A stretch of 64,000 bases of DNA from an uncultured Phascolarctobacterium sp. (GCF_900770955.1 NZ_CAAGLX010000013.1:124001-188000); one strand, 5' to 3'; shown: positions 40,223-49,561, counted from the first letter of the stretch. Program-made: numbers and translations. Notes: generated by a model not told the origin, from the sequence alone.

Positions 40223-41503
40223 ATGAAACACAAGCTGTGTCTGCACGGGCTGGAAGTAAAAAACCAGGCGCAGCTGCTTAATCTTGCCAAAAGGCTGCTG
40301 CCTGGCAGTACCGTTAAGGTAAAAGTCAAAGAAAAATATTTTAACGATAATGATATGTACAAATATCGTCTGACGCGCTTTACACCGGGAAATATGGACG
40401 GCGTTCGCCTGTATTGTGCCTGGGGCACGCTGCTGGTGAGCGACAAGCTATTGGCGATAGCGGATATTATTCTTGAATTCGAAGCTCATAATGCGGAAGC
40501 GGCAGAGGCTGTTGGAGGCCTGCTGCAGAAGCTGTTGGCCTCAAAAACAAAATTTGTGTTGGAGGAGCCTGATTTTTCTCAGCGTCTGGACCAGCTGCGC
40601 GGCTGCTTCGACCAAAAGCAGCTGGCGGCCTACGATGCGGACAGTGCTATGAGTCTTTTGTATTGCCATCTTCCGTGGCAGGTTTATTATGTAAGCAAGC
40701 TGTGGCAGGAGGTTTTGAGCCGCGGTCCTGAACGCAGTCTGATGCGTCAGCTGCGTGTAAAGCTCAGACGTTTGCGTTCGCTGCTGACGTTATGCAAGCC
40801 GTTGCTGCCTGAGCAGGAGGCCGTGCATTGGCAGGGAGTGCTTAAGGCGCGCACCAATCTTTTGGGTGATGTGCGTGAGTATGATGTGGCACTGCAAATC
40901 TGCGCACGTCTGCAGCGCAGCCGGGAGCAGCAGGAAGCCGTACTGCCACAGCTTACGGAGCTTTTGACACAGCTGCGCGGTGCAGCCGCAGCCAAGGCGC
41001 TGCGCGGACTGAGGCTGAACCGCCTGACGCTGGAGCTGGCACAGATGCTTTTGTGGCTGTACAATGTGCCGGCGGCCGACAAGAAGCTGACGCTGGCAGA
41101 CTTTTTGTCACGGCGCTTTGCCAGCTGGTACAACAAGCTCATGGAGCTGCCGGAAAAATATCCCGACCTGCATAATATGGAGCAGCTGCACCGCATCCGC
41201 ATCAAGCTCAAACGCTTCCGCTATGCGCTGCAGAGTGTGCCGGAGCTGGCTCCGGAAGCAAGCCTTTTGCGCAGCTTGAAGTATCTGCAGGATATGCTGG
41301 GCCTTTTGCATGACGATTATATCAACAGCCTGATGGTAGAGCGTCTGGTGGCGTCGCATCCCAAAATCAAGGAGCTGCGCTATGAAGCGGCTCTGTTCAG
41401 CGGCTGGGAGCAGGCCAAGGCCGATGCGGCGCTGGAAGCGCTGCCGCAGCAGTGGGAAGCCTTCAGCGGTCAGCTGACGGCATGGAAAAACAAAAATCTT
41501 TAA
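40223..41503 (+). CDS. CHAD domain protein
   Basis: 426 residues. From about residue 155 the helical CHAD domain is seen, with LMRQLRVKLRRLRSLL and the second conserved helix EQLHRIRIKLKRFRYAL; many surface Arg/Lys/His residues bind polyphosphate. The N-terminal 130 residues are a separate alpha-beta part (LCLHGLEVKNQAQLLNLAKRL and VKVKVKEKY) that is not a clear CYTH domain. CHAD proteins localise to polyphosphate granules, which fits the ppk/ppx genes 20 kb away. gggaggt precedes ATG 40223. Confidence 0.87.
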   Translation: MKHKLCLHGLEVKNQAQLLNLAKRLLPGSTVKVKVKEKYFNDNDMYKYRLTRFTPGNMDGVRLYCAWGTLLVSDKLLAIADIILEFEAHNAEAAEAVGGLLQKLLASKTKFVLEEPDFSQRLDQLRGCFDQKQLAAYDADSAMSLLYCHLPWQVYYVSKLWQEVLSRGPERSLMRQLRVKLRRLRSLLTLCKPLLPEQEAVHWQGVLKARTNLLGDVREYDVALQICARLQRSREQQEAVLPQLTELLTQLRGAAAAKALRGLRLNRLTLELAQMLLWLYNVPAADKKLTLADFLSRRFASWYNKLMELPEKYPDLHNMEQLHRIRIKLKRFRYALQSVPELAPEASLLRSLKYLQDMLGLLHDDYINSLMVERLVASHPKIKELRYEAALFSGWEQAKADAALEALPQQWEAFSGQLTAWKNKNL

Positions 41504-41556
41504 TACTGTGCTTCCAGGCATAAGTAAAAAGAATTGTAAAGTTTTTATGGTAGTGC

Positions 41557-41585
41557 TTGCACTTGCAGGCACGAAAGACTATAAT
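41557..41585 (+). promoter_or_regulatory. Promoter of the DUF3887 gene
   Basis: TTGCAC (41557-41562), 17-nt spacer, TATAAT (41580-41585); leader about 30 nt. Confidence 0.75.
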
Positions 41586-41621
41586 TAAAAACATATTAAG
41601 CATATGAGAGGAGAGCTTTCC

Positions 41622-42050
41622 ATGAAAAAAATATTAATGCTGGTTACAATGATTATGATGCTGGCTGTCAGCGCAGTTTGCAGCGCATCTAACGGCAAGG
41701 TGCTGGACTCCGAGGAAGCAATTGTTGACAAATTTATCAACGGCGGCAACTATAAGGCTGTTACCTCCATGATGACCGAGGATATGCAGAAGAACTGGGA
41801 CGAAAAGGCCTACACCAATCTGCAGGCACAGATGGCTAAGGATTTCGGTAAGCTGACTACTAACCAACTGCTTGTTGTTGAAAAACACAATGGTGCAGAC
41901 GTACTGCTGTATCAGGTTGTTGCAGAAAAAATGCCGGCTGCCCGCTTCGTGTATCTCTTTAAGCTGAACGGCGAGAAGCCTTTGCTGCATGATTTCAGTG
42001 TAATGCTGCCGCAGAAGAAAGAAGCAGCTAAAGAAGAAGCTAAAAAATAA
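41622..42050 (+). CDS. Secreted DUF3887-like protein
   Basis: 142 residues. A signal peptide (KKILMLVTMIMMLAVSAVCSA, split after residue 20) precedes a small alpha-beta domain (AIVDKFINGGNYKAVTSMMTED, then LLVVEKHNGADVLLYQV and FVYLFKLNGEKPLLHDF) of the DUF3887 / NTF2-like type, followed by a Lys/Glu/Ala tail. Function unknown; probably periplasmic. ATG 41622 follows gaggaga; own promoter and terminator make it monocistronic. Confidence 0.8.
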   Translation: MKKILMLVTMIMMLAVSAVCSASNGKVLDSEEAIVDKFINGGNYKAVTSMMTEDMQKNWDEKAYTNLQAQMAKDFGKLTTNQLLVVEKHNGADVLLYQVVAEKMPAARFVYLFKLNGEKPLLHDFSVMLPQKKEAAKEEAKK

Positions 42051-42068
42051 ATTTTACATGAAAAAACT

Positions 42069-42110
42069 GACGACAGAGCTATACTATTGCAGTATACTCT
42101 GTCGTTTTTG
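42069..42110 (+). terminator. Terminator after the DUF3887 gene
   Basis: Stem acgacagag-c-tatact / agtata-ctctgtcgt with a single bulge and five T. Confidence 0.9.
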
Positions 42111-42165
42111 GTTGAATTCTTCAACTTGCCGTTATGGGAAATAATGTACTTGCGCATGCTATTTC

Positions 42166-42194
42166 TTGACTGTACTTTATAGCTGTTATATAAT
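42166..42194 (+). promoter_or_regulatory. Strong promoter of the DUF1934-DUF1846-argS operon
   Basis: TTGACT (42166-42171), 17-nt spacer, TATAAT (42189-42194). The leader to ATG 42337 is about 137 nt without a riboswitch or T-box that I can recognise. Confidence 0.82.
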
Positions 42195-42336
42195 ATTGAA
42201 GAATATAAGAGGTCTTTTAGTGCAGAAAAGTTGAATGGCATTAGATTGACAAAAATCTTGTAGGGCTTGCGACCTTTCGATCATAATGGTGTGGCGAAAC
42301 GGTGCAGGCTCTATCTTGTTTATGGAGGCACGTACT

Positions 42337-42756
42337 ATGCAGCCGGTGAAAATTCGTATTTTGAGTACAACGAAGGATGAGGGCAGTGAAGCTCAGGCTT
42401 CTGAACAAAAGTATACGGGTATGATGACGGAAAAAGGCGGCAAATACTACGTAATCTATAAGGAGGATGAACAGTCCGGTCTGGATAACACCAAGACAAC
42501 GCTGAAATGGGACGATGAGCACGTTATAGTCATGCGCAGCGGCAGCGTGGACCACAGACAGGAATTCCGCCGCGGATATGTAGATAAAAGCCTTTATCAG
42601 ACACCTTATATGAAAATTCCTCTGACGACGGAAACCAGCTATGTATATACACATTTCCGCAGCGGCAAGTGGCAACTGGAAATGGAATATACCCTGTATC
42701 ATGATGACAAACCTTATGGTGAGATGAAGATTTTAATTGAGGTTGAGGAAATTTAA
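42337..42756 (+). CDS. DUF1934 (YwiB-like) beta-barrel protein
   Basis: 139 residues, a calycin-like beta-barrel family (DUF1934) often adjacent to argS in Firmicutes (ywiB-argS in Bacillus). Features are YTGMMTEKGGKYYVIYKE, the KTTLKWDDEHVIVMRSG strand pair and EMEYTLYHDDKPYGEMKI. Function unknown. ATG 42337 is chosen because ggagg lies 9 nt before it; the frame extends upstream without similarity. The DUF1846 gene starts 1 nt after the stop. Confidence 0.87.
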   Translation: MQPVKIRILSTTKDEGSEAQASEQKYTGMMTEKGGKYYVIYKEDEQSGLDNTKTTLKWDDEHVIVMRSGSVDHRQEFRRGYVDKSLYQTPYMKIPLTTETSYVYTHFRSGKWQLEMEYTLYHDDKPYGEMKILIEVEEI

Positions 42757-42757
42757 T

Positions 42758-44224
42758 ATGAAAATAGGCTTTGATAATCAAAAATATTTGAAAATGCAAT
42801 CTGAGCATATCAGAGAACGTATCAGTAAATTCGGTGACAAGCTGTATCTGGAATTCGGCGGCAAGCTGTTCGATGATTACCATGCTTCCCGCGTACTGCC
42901 TGGCTTTGCTCCGGACAGTAAGCTGCAGATGCTGTTGCAGCTGGCAGACCAGGCAGAGATGATTATTTCCATCAATGCCGACGATATCGAAAATAACAAG
43001 GTGCGCCATGACTTAGGCCTGACCTACGATCTGGATGTGCTGCGCCTGGTAAAGGTTTACCGTTCCAAGGGACTTTATGTAAGCAGCGTTGTTATTACGC
43101 AATATAAGAACCAAAAATCCATCGAAAGCTTTAAGAAGAAGCTGGAGGCTTTGGATATCAAGGTTTATTACCATTATCCGATTGAAGGCTATCCGCATAA
43201 TGTCGAGCATATTGTCAGCGATGAGGGCTATGGCAAGAACGACTATGTAGAAACCACGCGTCCGCTGGTTGTTGTGACCGCTCCCGGTCCCGGCAGCGGC
43301 AAGATGGCTACCTGCCTGTCACAGCTGTATCATGAAAACAAGCGCGGCATTAAGGCCGGTTATGCTAAGTTTGAAACCTTCCCTATCTGGAATCTGCCTT
43401 TGAAGCATCCTGTAAATATGGCCTATGAGGCCGCAACGGCCGATTTGCAGGACGTTAATATGATAGACCCCTTCCATTTGGAGGCCTATGGCGTGACTAC
43501 GGTAAACTATAACCGTGATGTAGAAATTTATCCTGTACTGGCAGCAATCTTTGAAGGCATTTACGGCTATTGCCCGTACAAATCGCCTACTGATATGGGC
43601 GTCAATATGGCAGGCAACTGCATCTGTGATGATGAGGTCTGCTGCGAGGCTTCGCGTCAGGAAATTATCCGTCGCTATTATCAGTCCCTGAATCGTCTGG
43701 CAATGGATGAGGCCAGCAAGCAGGAGGTTTATACACTGGAGCTGCTGATGAAGCAGGCCAAGGTGAGCGTAAATGACCGCCGCGTTGTGACCGTAGCCAA
43801 ACAGGTTGCGGAAGAGCGCAAGTGTGCTGTTATCGCGCTGGAGCTTGCCGACGGCAGAATCGTTACCGGCAAAACAACTGATCTGCTGGGACCTGCCAGT
43901 GCCGTGCTGCTGAACGCTATTAAGGAACTGGGCGGCATTGCGGATGAAATGCACCTGATTTCGCCGACCTACATCAACCCGATTCAGAATCTGAAAACAC
44001 GCTACCTGGGCAGCAACAATCCGCGTCTGCATATGGATGAGGTACTGATTGCGCTTTCTATGTGCGCTGCAACGGACAGTCTGGCTAAGCTGGCGCTGGA
44101 AAAGCTGCCGGAGCTTAAGGGCTGTCAGGCACATTCCACCGTTATGCTGACGGAGGGTGATTTCAAGGTATTCAAAAAGCTGGGCGTGGAACTGACTAAT
44201 GACCCTGTTTACGAAACAAAATAA
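42758..44224 (+). CDS. DUF1846 family protein
   Basis: 488 residues, full-length member of the conserved DUF1846 family. KIGFDNQKYLKMQSEHIRER opens the family; a phosphate-binding-like APGPGSGKMATCLSQLYHE starts at residue 175; a cysteine patch NCICDDEVCC lies near 290. A NTP-binding role is suggested by the Gly-rich loop, but no activity has been established that I know. It sits between the DUF1934 gene (1-nt gap) and argS (31-nt gap), expressed with them. gagga precedes ATG 42758. Confidence 0.88.
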   Translation: MKIGFDNQKYLKMQSEHIRERISKFGDKLYLEFGGKLFDDYHASRVLPGFAPDSKLQMLLQLADQAEMIISINADDIENNKVRHDLGLTYDLDVLRLVKVYRSKGLYVSSVVITQYKNQKSIESFKKKLEALDIKVYYHYPIEGYPHNVEHIVSDEGYGKNDYVETTRPLVVVTAPGPGSGKMATCLSQLYHENKRGIKAGYAKFETFPIWNLPLKHPVNMAYEAATADLQDVNMIDPFHLEAYGVTTVNYNRDVEIYPVLAAIFEGIYGYCPYKSPTDMGVNMAGNCICDDEVCCEASRQEIIRRYYQSLNRLAMDEASKQEVYTLELLMKQAKVSVNDRRVVTVAKQVAEERKCAVIALELADGRIVTGKTTDLLGPASAVLLNAIKELGGIADEMHLISPTYINPIQNLKTRYLGSNNPRLHMDEVLIALSMCAATDSLAKLALEKLPELKGCQAHSTVMLTEGDFKVFKKLGVELTNDPVYETK

Positions 44225-44255
44225 GCAATAAAAAAAGAGAAGGAGAGATTTTGCT

Positions 44256-45980
44256 TTGGATATAAAGGATTTATTAGCCGCTGCCATTAAGGATGCAGCG
44301 CAAAAAGCTATCGATAACGGTACTTTGAAACCCGGTGCACTGCCCGATGTTATGCTGGAGGTTCCGCCGCAAAAGGAATTCGGCGATTTTGCAACAAACT
44401 TCGCTATGCAGTCTGCCCGCAGCCTGCACTGTGCACCGCGTCAGATTGCACAGGCTGTTGTTGATAATCTGGACTGTGCTTCCGTAGATAAAATGGAAAT
44501 TGCCGGCCCCGGCTTCATCAATTTCTATCTGAAACAAAACTGGACCGCTGATTTGCTGGCAGGCATTCTGGCTGCCGGTGAAAACTACGGCAATCTGCCT
44601 GCTAACGGCTTGGGCCGCGTTCAGGTTGAATATGTAAGCGCCAACCCCACCGGTCCGCTGCATGTAGGCCATGCCCGCGGTGCCGCTGTAGGCAGTGCTA
44701 TGGTTAACCTGCTGCGTGCCGCAGGCTATGATGTTGAAAGCGAATACTATATCAATGACGCAGGCAACCAGATGAACAATCTGGCAAACTCCGTCAATGC
44801 ACGTTACCTGCAGCTGCTGAAGCTGGAGGAAATGGGCGGCGTTCCTGCCGACCTGACCGTTAAGCAATTAGATGAAATGCCGACCGGTATTCCTTTCCCG
44901 GAAAACGGTTATCACGGCTATGATATCATTGAAACCGCTCAGCGTATTATCCGCATCTATGGCAAGGAATTCGTTGCTTTAGAGGAAAAAGAGCGTCTGG
45001 CTAAATTCCTGGAGATTGCTTATAAAGAAAAGCTGGCAGGCCTGAAAGAGGACCTGGAAGCCTTTGGCGTGACCTTTGATGTATGGTTCAGCGAGCAATC
45101 ACTGCATGATGCCGACAAAATCCGCGAGGCCTGCAAATTCCTTGAGGGAAAGGGCTGCGTATATGAAAAGGACGGCGCAAAGTGGTTTAATTCTACCGCC
45201 TACGGCGATGACAAGGACCGCGTTGTTATCCGTGACAACGGCGTATCCACCTACTTCGCTGCCGATATAGCTTATCACCGCAACAAATTCGAGCGTGGCT
45301 TCGACCGCATCATCAACCTGTGGGGCGCCGACCACCACGGCTATATTGCCCGCGTGAAGGCTGCCGTAAGTGCTTTAGGCTTTGATGCTGATAAGCTGGA
45401 GGTGCTGCTGCTGCAGATGGTACGTCTGTACCGCAACGGTGACATTGTTAAGCTGTCCAAGCGTACCGGCGAAACTATCACCCTGCGCGAGCTGATGGAT
45501 GAGGTTGGCGTTGATGCGGCACGTTACTTCTTCTGCATGCGCTCCTTAGACAGCCAGCTTGATTTTGATATGACTCTGGCTACCGAAAAATCCAACGAGA
45601 ACCCGGTTTACTATATCCAATATGCGCATGCACGTATCTGCAGCATTGCCCGTCAGCTGGCCGAAGCAGGCATTGAGGCTGTTGCTTTGGACGAGCTGAA
45701 GCTGGATACCTTGCAGGCTCCCGAAGAGCTGGCACTGGTTAAAAAGCTGGGTGAATATCCGGAACTGCTTGCCCGTGCAGCCCGCGAGCGCGCTGTACAC
45801 CATGTGGCAACCTATACCTACGAGCTGGCAACCCTGTTCCACTCCTTCTATAACCAATGCCGTATTCTGGGCGTAGATACAGACTTACAACAGGCCCGTA
45901 TTGCTTTGGTGAAGGCAGTAGGCCATACCATCCGTCATGCTTTGGGTATTCTGGGCGTTTCTGCTCCGGAAAGAATGTAA
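44256..45980 (+). CDS. argS: Arginyl-tRNA synthetase
   Basis: 574 residues, class I enzyme charging tRNA-Arg, including the tRNA-Arg(CCT) of this window. The N-terminal additional domain has PQKEFGDFATNFAMQ; the HIGH motif is PTGPLHVGHARGAAVG; the KMSKS-like loop is VKLSKRTGETITL; the C-terminal anticodon-binding helices end in LGVSAPERM. The initiator is TTG, 10 nt after aggagag. It is the third gene of the operon. Confidence 0.96.
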   Translation: MDIKDLLAAAIKDAAQKAIDNGTLKPGALPDVMLEVPPQKEFGDFATNFAMQSARSLHCAPRQIAQAVVDNLDCASVDKMEIAGPGFINFYLKQNWTADLLAGILAAGENYGNLPANGLGRVQVEYVSANPTGPLHVGHARGAAVGSAMVNLLRAAGYDVESEYYINDAGNQMNNLANSVNARYLQLLKLEEMGGVPADLTVKQLDEMPTGIPFPENGYHGYDIIETAQRIIRIYGKEFVALEEKERLAKFLEIAYKEKLAGLKEDLEAFGVTFDVWFSEQSLHDADKIREACKFLEGKGCVYEKDGAKWFNSTAYGDDKDRVVIRDNGVSTYFAADIAYHRNKFERGFDRIINLWGADHHGYIARVKAAVSALGFDADKLEVLLLQMVRLYRNGDIVKLSKRTGETITLRELMDEVGVDAARYFFCMRSLDSQLDFDMTLATEKSNENPVYYIQYAHARICSIARQLAEAGIEAVALDELKLDTLQAPEELALVKKLGEYPELLARAARERAVHHVATYTYELATLFHSFYNQCRILGVDTDLQQARIALVKAVGHTIRHALGILGVSAPERM

Positions 45981-45996
45981 TTTAAGAAATTCTTTT

Positions 45997-46030
45997 GCAG
46001 GCGGCAGAGTTCAGAAGCTTTGCTGCCTGC
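45997..46030 (+). terminator. Possible weak terminator after argS
   Basis: Stem gcaggcggca / tgctgcctgc (one wobble), 14-nt loop, but no T-run follows. Confidence 0.4.
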
Positions 46031-46104
46031 AGTGAGTTTAGATACAATTTAATATTTTTGTATTGCGTTGTAGCATTTTATGAAATCTGAGGGGGTTAAA
46101 AATC

Positions 46105-47730
46105 ATGACTACTAATACTAAGTACATTTTTGTAACAGGCGGCGTTGTTTCTTCTTTGGGTAAGGGCATTACGGCAGCATCCTTGGGCCGTCTGCTGAAA
46201 AGCCGTGGCTACAGGGTTACTATCCAGAAGTTCGACCCGTATATCAATATCGATCCCGGCACAATGAGCCCGTATCAGCATGGCGAGGTTTTTGTTACTG
46301 ATGATGGTGCGGAAACTGACCTTGATTTGGGACATTACGAACGTTTTATTGATATCAACCTGTCCAAAAACTCCAATACGACCACAGGCAAGATTTACCA
46401 GAGTGTAATCAATAAAGAACGCCGTGGCGATTATCTTGGCGGTACTGTACAGGTTATTCCGCATATTACCAATGAAATCAAGGAGCGCGTTTTCCGCGTA
46501 GGCCAGCAGGATAATGCCGACTTCGTTATTACGGAAATCGGCGGTACTGTAGGTGATATTGAAAGCCTGCCGTTTTTGGAAGCCATCCGTCAGGTAAAAA
46601 AGGATGTTGGCAAGAACGATGTGCTTTATATTCATGTGACGCTGGTGCCATATATTTCCGCTGCCGGTGAGCTGAAAACCAAGCCTACCCAGCACAGCGT
46701 AAAAGAGCTGCGCAGCATCGGTATTTCTCCGGATATTATCGTTTGCCGCAGCGAAAAGCCTATTTCTAAGGAAATGCGCGAAAAAATGGCTATGTTCTGC
46801 GACGTAGACCCCGACGCAGTTATCCAAAACCTTACGGCAAGAAGCATTTACGAGGTACCTATGCTCATGGAGGAGCAGGGACTTGATACCATTGTCCTGC
46901 GCAAGCTGGAAATGGAGGACAAGCCGAAGGATATGCAGGGCTGGCATGATATGGTGGGCCGCATCCTCAAGAAATATGATAAGAAGGTAACTATCGCCGT
47001 AGTCGGCAAATACGTTGCCTTGCAGGATGCCTATATTTCTATTACGGAATCCTTGCGTCATGCAGCAGTTGCCAATGAAGCCGAGCTTGATATCCATTGG
47101 GTAAATGCCGAAGAAATCGAAGCAGATGATACTGATATGGTTAAGGTTATGGCAGGTGTTGATGGCATTCTGGTACCGGGCGGTTTCGGTAACCGCGGTA
47201 TTGAGGGCAAAATCAAGGCCATTCAATATGCACGCGAGCACAAGATTCCGTTCTTCGGTATCTGCCTGGGCATGCAGTGCGCAGTAATTGAATTTGCCCG
47301 TCACGTCTGCGGTATGGCTGATGCCAACAGCTCGGAGTTCAATCCCAACAGCACACATCCGGTTATCGACCTGATGCCGGAGCAGCTTGATGTTGAGGAT
47401 TTGGGCGGTACGATGCGTCTTGGTTTGTATCCGTGCAAGGTTTATCCCGATACGCTGACCAGCAAGGCTTATAATGCAGAGCTGATTTACGAACGCCATC
47501 GTCATCGTTATGAGTTCAATAATGCTTTCCGTGAGGAAATTGTGGGCAAGGGATTAGTTCTTGGCGGCACACTGCCTAATGGCCGCCTGGTAGAGATTGT
47601 TGAATTGCCTGAGAGCGAGCATCCGTGGTTCTTAGGTGCGCAATTCCATCCGGAATTCAAATCCCGTCCGACAAATCCGCATCCGTTGTTCAGAGATTTT
47701 GTGGGTGCGGCTGTAAAACATCACAAATAA
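46105..47730 (+). CDS. pyrG: CTP synthase
   Basis: 541 residues, makes CTP from UTP, ATP and glutamine in the cytosol. The synthase domain has YIFVTGGVVSSLGKGITAAS and DPYINIDPGTMSPYQHGEVF; the class I glutaminase domain has the nucleophile loop FFGICLGMQCAVIEFA and the distal GAQFHPEFKSRP, giving the Cys-His-Glu triad. gaggggg precedes the ATG. It stands alone with its own terminator. I do not see the G-run attenuator that controls pyrG in Bacillus. Confidence 0.97.
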   Translation: MTTNTKYIFVTGGVVSSLGKGITAASLGRLLKSRGYRVTIQKFDPYINIDPGTMSPYQHGEVFVTDDGAETDLDLGHYERFIDINLSKNSNTTTGKIYQSVINKERRGDYLGGTVQVIPHITNEIKERVFRVGQQDNADFVITEIGGTVGDIESLPFLEAIRQVKKDVGKNDVLYIHVTLVPYISAAGELKTKPTQHSVKELRSIGISPDIIVCRSEKPISKEMREKMAMFCDVDPDAVIQNLTARSIYEVPMLMEEQGLDTIVLRKLEMEDKPKDMQGWHDMVGRILKKYDKKVTIAVVGKYVALQDAYISITESLRHAAVANEAELDIHWVNAEEIEADDTDMVKVMAGVDGILVPGGFGNRGIEGKIKAIQYAREHKIPFFGICLGMQCAVIEFARHVCGMADANSSEFNPNSTHPVIDLMPEQLDVEDLGGTMRLGLYPCKVYPDTLTSKAYNAELIYERHRHRYEFNNAFREEIVGKGLVLGGTLPNGRLVEIVELPESEHPWFLGAQFHPEFKSRPTNPHPLFRDFVGAAVKHHK

Positions 47731-47737
47731 GATAATA

Positions 47738-47822
47738 CCTCTCAGTCATCGACGTAAAATAGTATTGCGAAGATGCTTCCCCTGCAAGGGGGAGCGACGA
47801 ACGTAGTGAGGCGAGAGGGTAT
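47738..47822. repeat. Intergenic repeat-like element
   Basis: It contains the hairpin cttcccct-gcaa-ggggga followed by gcgacgaacgtagtgaggcg and agagggta, with cctctcagtcatcgacgt at the start. Elements with this composition are dispersed in many gut Firmicutes genomes, but here there is only one copy, so repeat status is from memory and not from this sequence. Confidence 0.45.
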
Positions 47823-47882
47823 ACTCCTCTTAGGCACCTTAGGCGCAATTGCCGTAAGGCACACGCCTGAGGGGAGTTTTTG
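47823..47882 (+). terminator. Terminator after pyrG
   Basis: Outer stem actcctcttaggc / gcctgaggggagt (wobbles) enclosing a second small hairpin cctta...gtaagg, then five T. Confidence 0.8.
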
Positions 47883-47919
47883 CTTATGTTATACTATTAT
47901 CAGGGAGGAGAGTGATTGC

Positions 47920-48876
47920 ATGCTTAAGAAAATTTTTATCAGTGCAGTTTTGCTTCTGGCTGTGCTGAGCTTTGTCGTTTCGCTGCTCAAGGGCAACAAC
48001 AATGCCGAAAAAACAGTTACTGTACCTGACCGCGTGGCCGTAATTAATATTTCCGGTACCATTATCAGCGGTGCGGACAGCAAGGACAATATCTTCAGTC
48101 AGACTAACGGTGTGACTAGCGGCAGCATTATGAAGCAGATTCGTGAGGCTGCGGCCGACGACAGCGTCAAGGCCTTAGTTCTGCGCATCGACAGCGGCGG
48201 CGGCAGTGCTACGGCTGCCGAAGAAGTTGGCCGGGAGCTGAAACGCTTTAAGGAAAAGACCAAAAAGCCGATTGTTGCGACCATTGGCAATACCGGCGCC
48301 AGCGCTGCCTATTGGATTGCGGCCTGCGCCAGCGACAAGGTTTATGCCAACGCTACAACGCTTACCGGCAGCATCGGTGTGTATATGCCTTACATGAATA
48401 CGGAAGAGCTGTTCAAGAAAATCGGCATCACCAGCAACAAAATTAAAAGCGGTCCGTATAAGGATATCATGAGCAGTGACAGACCGATGACACCGGAGGA
48501 GCAGGCTATCTTGCAGAATATCGTCAACGAAATCTATGAGCAGTTCGTGACAACGGTTGCCGTAGGACGTAAGATGGAAGAAAGCAAGGTTAAAACCTTG
48601 GCTGATGGCCGTGTTTATACCGGTCTGCAGGCTAAGAACCTGGGCCTGGTAGACGAAATCGGTGATTATTACGATGCGCTTGCCGCAGCAGGCGAATTAG
48701 GCAAAATTAAGCCCGGTGCCGACGGGCTGCCGCCGGTGAAGACTAAGGAAAAACAACAGCCTTGGGAATTTTTGCTCAGCGCTCACATTGCGGAGCTGAT
48801 TAAAACGGAGCTTGTGAACCAACTGACAGGCAGTCTGCAGCAGAGCGGTGCGCCGGCAGGCGGTATGACGAGGTGA
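47920..48876 (+). CDS. sppA: Signal peptide peptidase SppA (S49 family)
   Basis: 318 residues, one N-terminal membrane helix (4-22) and an external serine-protease domain. Ser128 in GNTGASAAYW and Lys181 in SGPYKDIMSSDRP form the Ser-Lys dyad at the spacing of Bacillus SppA; LRIDSGGGSATAAEEVGREL is the substrate-groove segment. It degrades leftover signal peptides. ATG 47920 follows caggaggag; an upstream extension would run through the pyrG terminator. The Yip1-like gene follows after 6 nt. Confidence 0.93.
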   Translation: MLKKIFISAVLLLAVLSFVVSLLKGNNNAEKTVTVPDRVAVINISGTIISGADSKDNIFSQTNGVTSGSIMKQIREAAADDSVKALVLRIDSGGGSATAAEEVGRELKRFKEKTKKPIVATIGNTGASAAYWIAACASDKVYANATTLTGSIGVYMPYMNTEELFKKIGITSNKIKSGPYKDIMSSDRPMTPEEQAILQNIVNEIYEQFVTTVAVGRKMEESKVKTLADGRVYTGLQAKNLGLVDEIGDYYDALAAAGELGKIKPGADGLPPVKTKEKQQPWEFLLSAHIAELIKTELVNQLTGSLQQSGAPAGGMTR

Positions 48877-48882
48877 TGAGCT

Positions 48883-49434
48883 ATGAGGCGCAAAACCTTT
48901 GAGGTACTTTTTGAGCCCGGTGCAGGCATGGCTGCGATTGCCAAGCAGCCTTCTCTTTGGCGCAGTGCTTTTTATTTCACTCTCAGCTTCAGCTTTTTTG
49001 GCGTAGCAACAAACTGCTGGCTGCTGGATTCACCGTTGGAGGTGCGCTTCGGCATTATTATCGCCACGGTGCTGATTGCGGGAACAGCTTTGACGCTGTA
49101 CGGCTTTTTGCTGCATGGCATTATGGAAACCTTCGGTGCGCTGGCAGGCGACCCCGTTGGGCTTATCTGTCTTTTGGGCTATACGACGCTGCCGTTTCTG
49201 CTGCTGACGCCGGGTGCATTGCTGGCTGGCAGGATGGGCTTTAACGGCTTGCCGCTCTTAGGCGCGTTGTTTCTCGTAGGCTGCCTGTGGATGCTGTATC
49301 TGCTGGTGCGTTCGCTGGAGGCGGTATATCTTGTGGATGCCTTCCGTGCAGGTGTAACCGTAGTATTCAGCTTGTTTTTGCTGTATATTGTCTTTGTTTT
49401 GCCGTGGCAGGTTCTTCTGATGCTGTTGCTGTAA
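48883..49434 (+). CDS. Yip1-family membrane protein
   Basis: 183 residues with five membrane helices (about 26-46, 54-76, 88-110, 122-146 and 152-180). The first 20 residues (TFEVLFEPGAGMAAIAKQPS) and the overall topology fit the Yip1/YIPF-like family of bacteria, whose function is unknown. Overlapping ribosome site (aggtgatgag) with the sppA stop indicates one transcript. Confidence 0.75.
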   Translation: MRRKTFEVLFEPGAGMAAIAKQPSLWRSAFYFTLSFSFFGVATNCWLLDSPLEVRFGIIIATVLIAGTALTLYGFLLHGIMETFGALAGDPVGLICLLGYTTLPFLLLTPGALLAGRMGFNGLPLLGALFLVGCLWMLYLLVRSLEAVYLVDAFRAGVTVVFSLFLLYIVFVLPWQVLLMLLL

Positions 49435-49446
49435 ATAAAATTTAGA

Positions 49447-49475
49447 TTGATTAATCAGAATAAACGTGTCATAAT
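49447..49475 (+). promoter_or_regulatory. Putative promoter of glpX
   Basis: TTGATT (49447-49452), 17-nt spacer, CATAAT (49470-49475); gene start 87 nt downstream. Confidence 0.5.
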
Positions 49476-49561
49476 AAAGATTGGACATGGAGTTAATTCT
49501 CTTGTGCTGCGCAAGCAGTGCTATTACCATATTGAAATTATATTAAGGAGTGTTGTAAAGA

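Noticed and set aside
46031..46104. G-run transcription attenuator before pyrG
   Set aside because: The hairpin after argS is not followed by a T-run and no initiating G-run is seen, so the Bacillus pyrG mechanism is not supported.
46096..47505. 469-codon open frame antisense to pyrG
   Set aside because: Shadow of a strongly biased gene; the translated composition is His/Asn/Cys-rich and unlike a real protein.
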